DNA from: Hyphomicrobium sp. CS1BSMeth3
GTDB taxonomy: Bacteria > Pseudomonadota > Alphaproteobacteria > Rhizobiales > Hyphomicrobiaceae
DNA length: 64,000 nucleotides
Assembly (NCBI RefSeq): GCF_900117415.1
Contig: NZ_FPEI01000006.1
Coordinates: forward strand, 1,674,001-1,738,000
Direction: 5' to 3'
A program made the translations under genes and the position numbers. The notes beneath the pieces are model-generated. The model did not search any database and was not told where the DNA came from. It worked only from the letters and a program-made list of their open reading frames with translations. Shown here piece after piece: positions 63,671 through 64,000 of the stretch; within the stretch, counting starts at the first letter, position 1, and each line of letters begins with the position of its first letter.

Positions 63671-63991
63671 ATGACTGCGTTCGTTACCGACGCAAACTTT
63701 GAAGACGAGGTCATCAAGTCAGCTGAGCCGGTCGTCGTCGATTTCTTCGCTGAGTGGTGCGGCCCGTGCAAGGCGATGGCGCCGGCACTCGATCAGGTTG
63801 CGCAGGAAATGGCGGGGAAAGTGAAAGTGGTGAAGGTCGATGTCGACCGCAACCCGCAGATCACCCAGCGCTACCGCATCCAGGCGATGCCGACGCTGCT
63901 CGTGTTCAAGGACGGCAAGGTCGCGGCTCAGCAGGTTGGCGCCCTCGTGCAGAAGCGCAAGCTCGAAGATTGGATCAACGCCTCGATCTGA
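63671..63991 (+). CDS. trxA: Thioredoxin
   Basis: 106 residues. The redox site is WCGPC (29-33), and cis-Pro is in QAMPTLLVF. It is the main cytosolic disulfide reductant, and a natural reducing partner for the thioredoxin-type ArsC in this window. GAGGAG lies upstream of the ATG at 63671. The addA-trxA order is common in alphaproteobacteria. Confidence 0.97.
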   Translation: MTAFVTDANFEDEVIKSAEPVVVDFFAEWCGPCKAMAPALDQVAQEMAGKVKVVKVDVDRNPQITQRYRIQAMPTLLVFKDGKVAAQQVGALVQKRKLEDWINASI

Positions 63992-64000
63992 TCCGCCGAG

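Overview
This 64 kb window is dense, GC-rich chromosomal DNA that looks like an alphaproteobacterium of the order Hyphomicrobiales (Rhizobiales) or a close relative. The signs are strongly GC-biased codons, alphaproteobacterial versions of Ffh, GyrA, AddA/AddB and acyl carrier protein, a TIGR01459-type HAD hydrolase, and a pI258-type arsenate reductase in an arsR-arsC-aquaporin operon. I cannot name a genus. I saw no rRNA, tRNA, CRISPR array, prophage or insertion sequence.

Layout. 0-3.5 kb: the tail of an unidentified gene, then two tandem, diverged copies of a TadG-like von Willebrand A (VWA) protein. Each copy has its own AT-rich upstream region and a look-alike hairpin terminator. 3.7-6.4 kb: a TTC38-like TPR protein, a translationally coupled DUF6152/DUF6644 pair and a YqeY protein. 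6.6-14.5 kb (minus strand): a RhlE-type DEAD-box helicase whose tail carries a repeat, a HAD hydrolase, a membrane protein with a degenerate EAL domain, an ABC-F ATPase (Uup) and a small membrane protein. 14.6-17.7 kb: ffh-GNAT-rpsP-rimM, without trmD next to rimM. 17.8-26.7 kb: a glutathione S-transferase, a DUF900 lipoprotein hydrolase, a 1754-residue alpha-2-macroglobulin and a glycine-rich secreted protein.

26.8-36.7 kb is a metabolic stretch: a Baeyer-Villiger-type monooxygenase, a YbjN protein, two MaoC hydratases, a CaiB-type CoA transferase, and a coupled pair made of a kinase-like fusion protein and an acyl-CoA ligase/GNAT fusion. 36.9-43.4 kb holds a DMT transporter, gyrA, an HpcH-type aldolase, a hydroxyacyl-CoA dehydrogenase-like enzyme and a TPR membrane protein. 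43.5-46 kb holds two ArsR-family regulators on opposite strands, one with an SRPBCC partner and one leading an arsenic operon. In both, the promoter lies so close to the start codon that the mRNA should be leaderless. 46-51.5 kb holds a metallo-beta-lactamase (MBL)-fold hydrolase, a HAD hydrolase and the core fatty-acid genes fabD-fabG-acpP-fabF. These are followed by mltG, a Tat-exported MBL-fold protein, a DUF262/DUF1524 GmrSD-like candidate restriction protein, a murU-like nucleotidyltransferase, addB, addA and trxA.

The observations most worth following are the two parallel leaderless ArsR promoters with overlapping palindromic operators, the duplicated VWA cassette, the DUF262/DUF1524 gene at the head of the murU-addB-addA-trxA run, a strong ribosome binding site facing an ATC codon, a 78-bp MITE-like inverted repeat, and a 27-base repeat shared by two intergenic regions.
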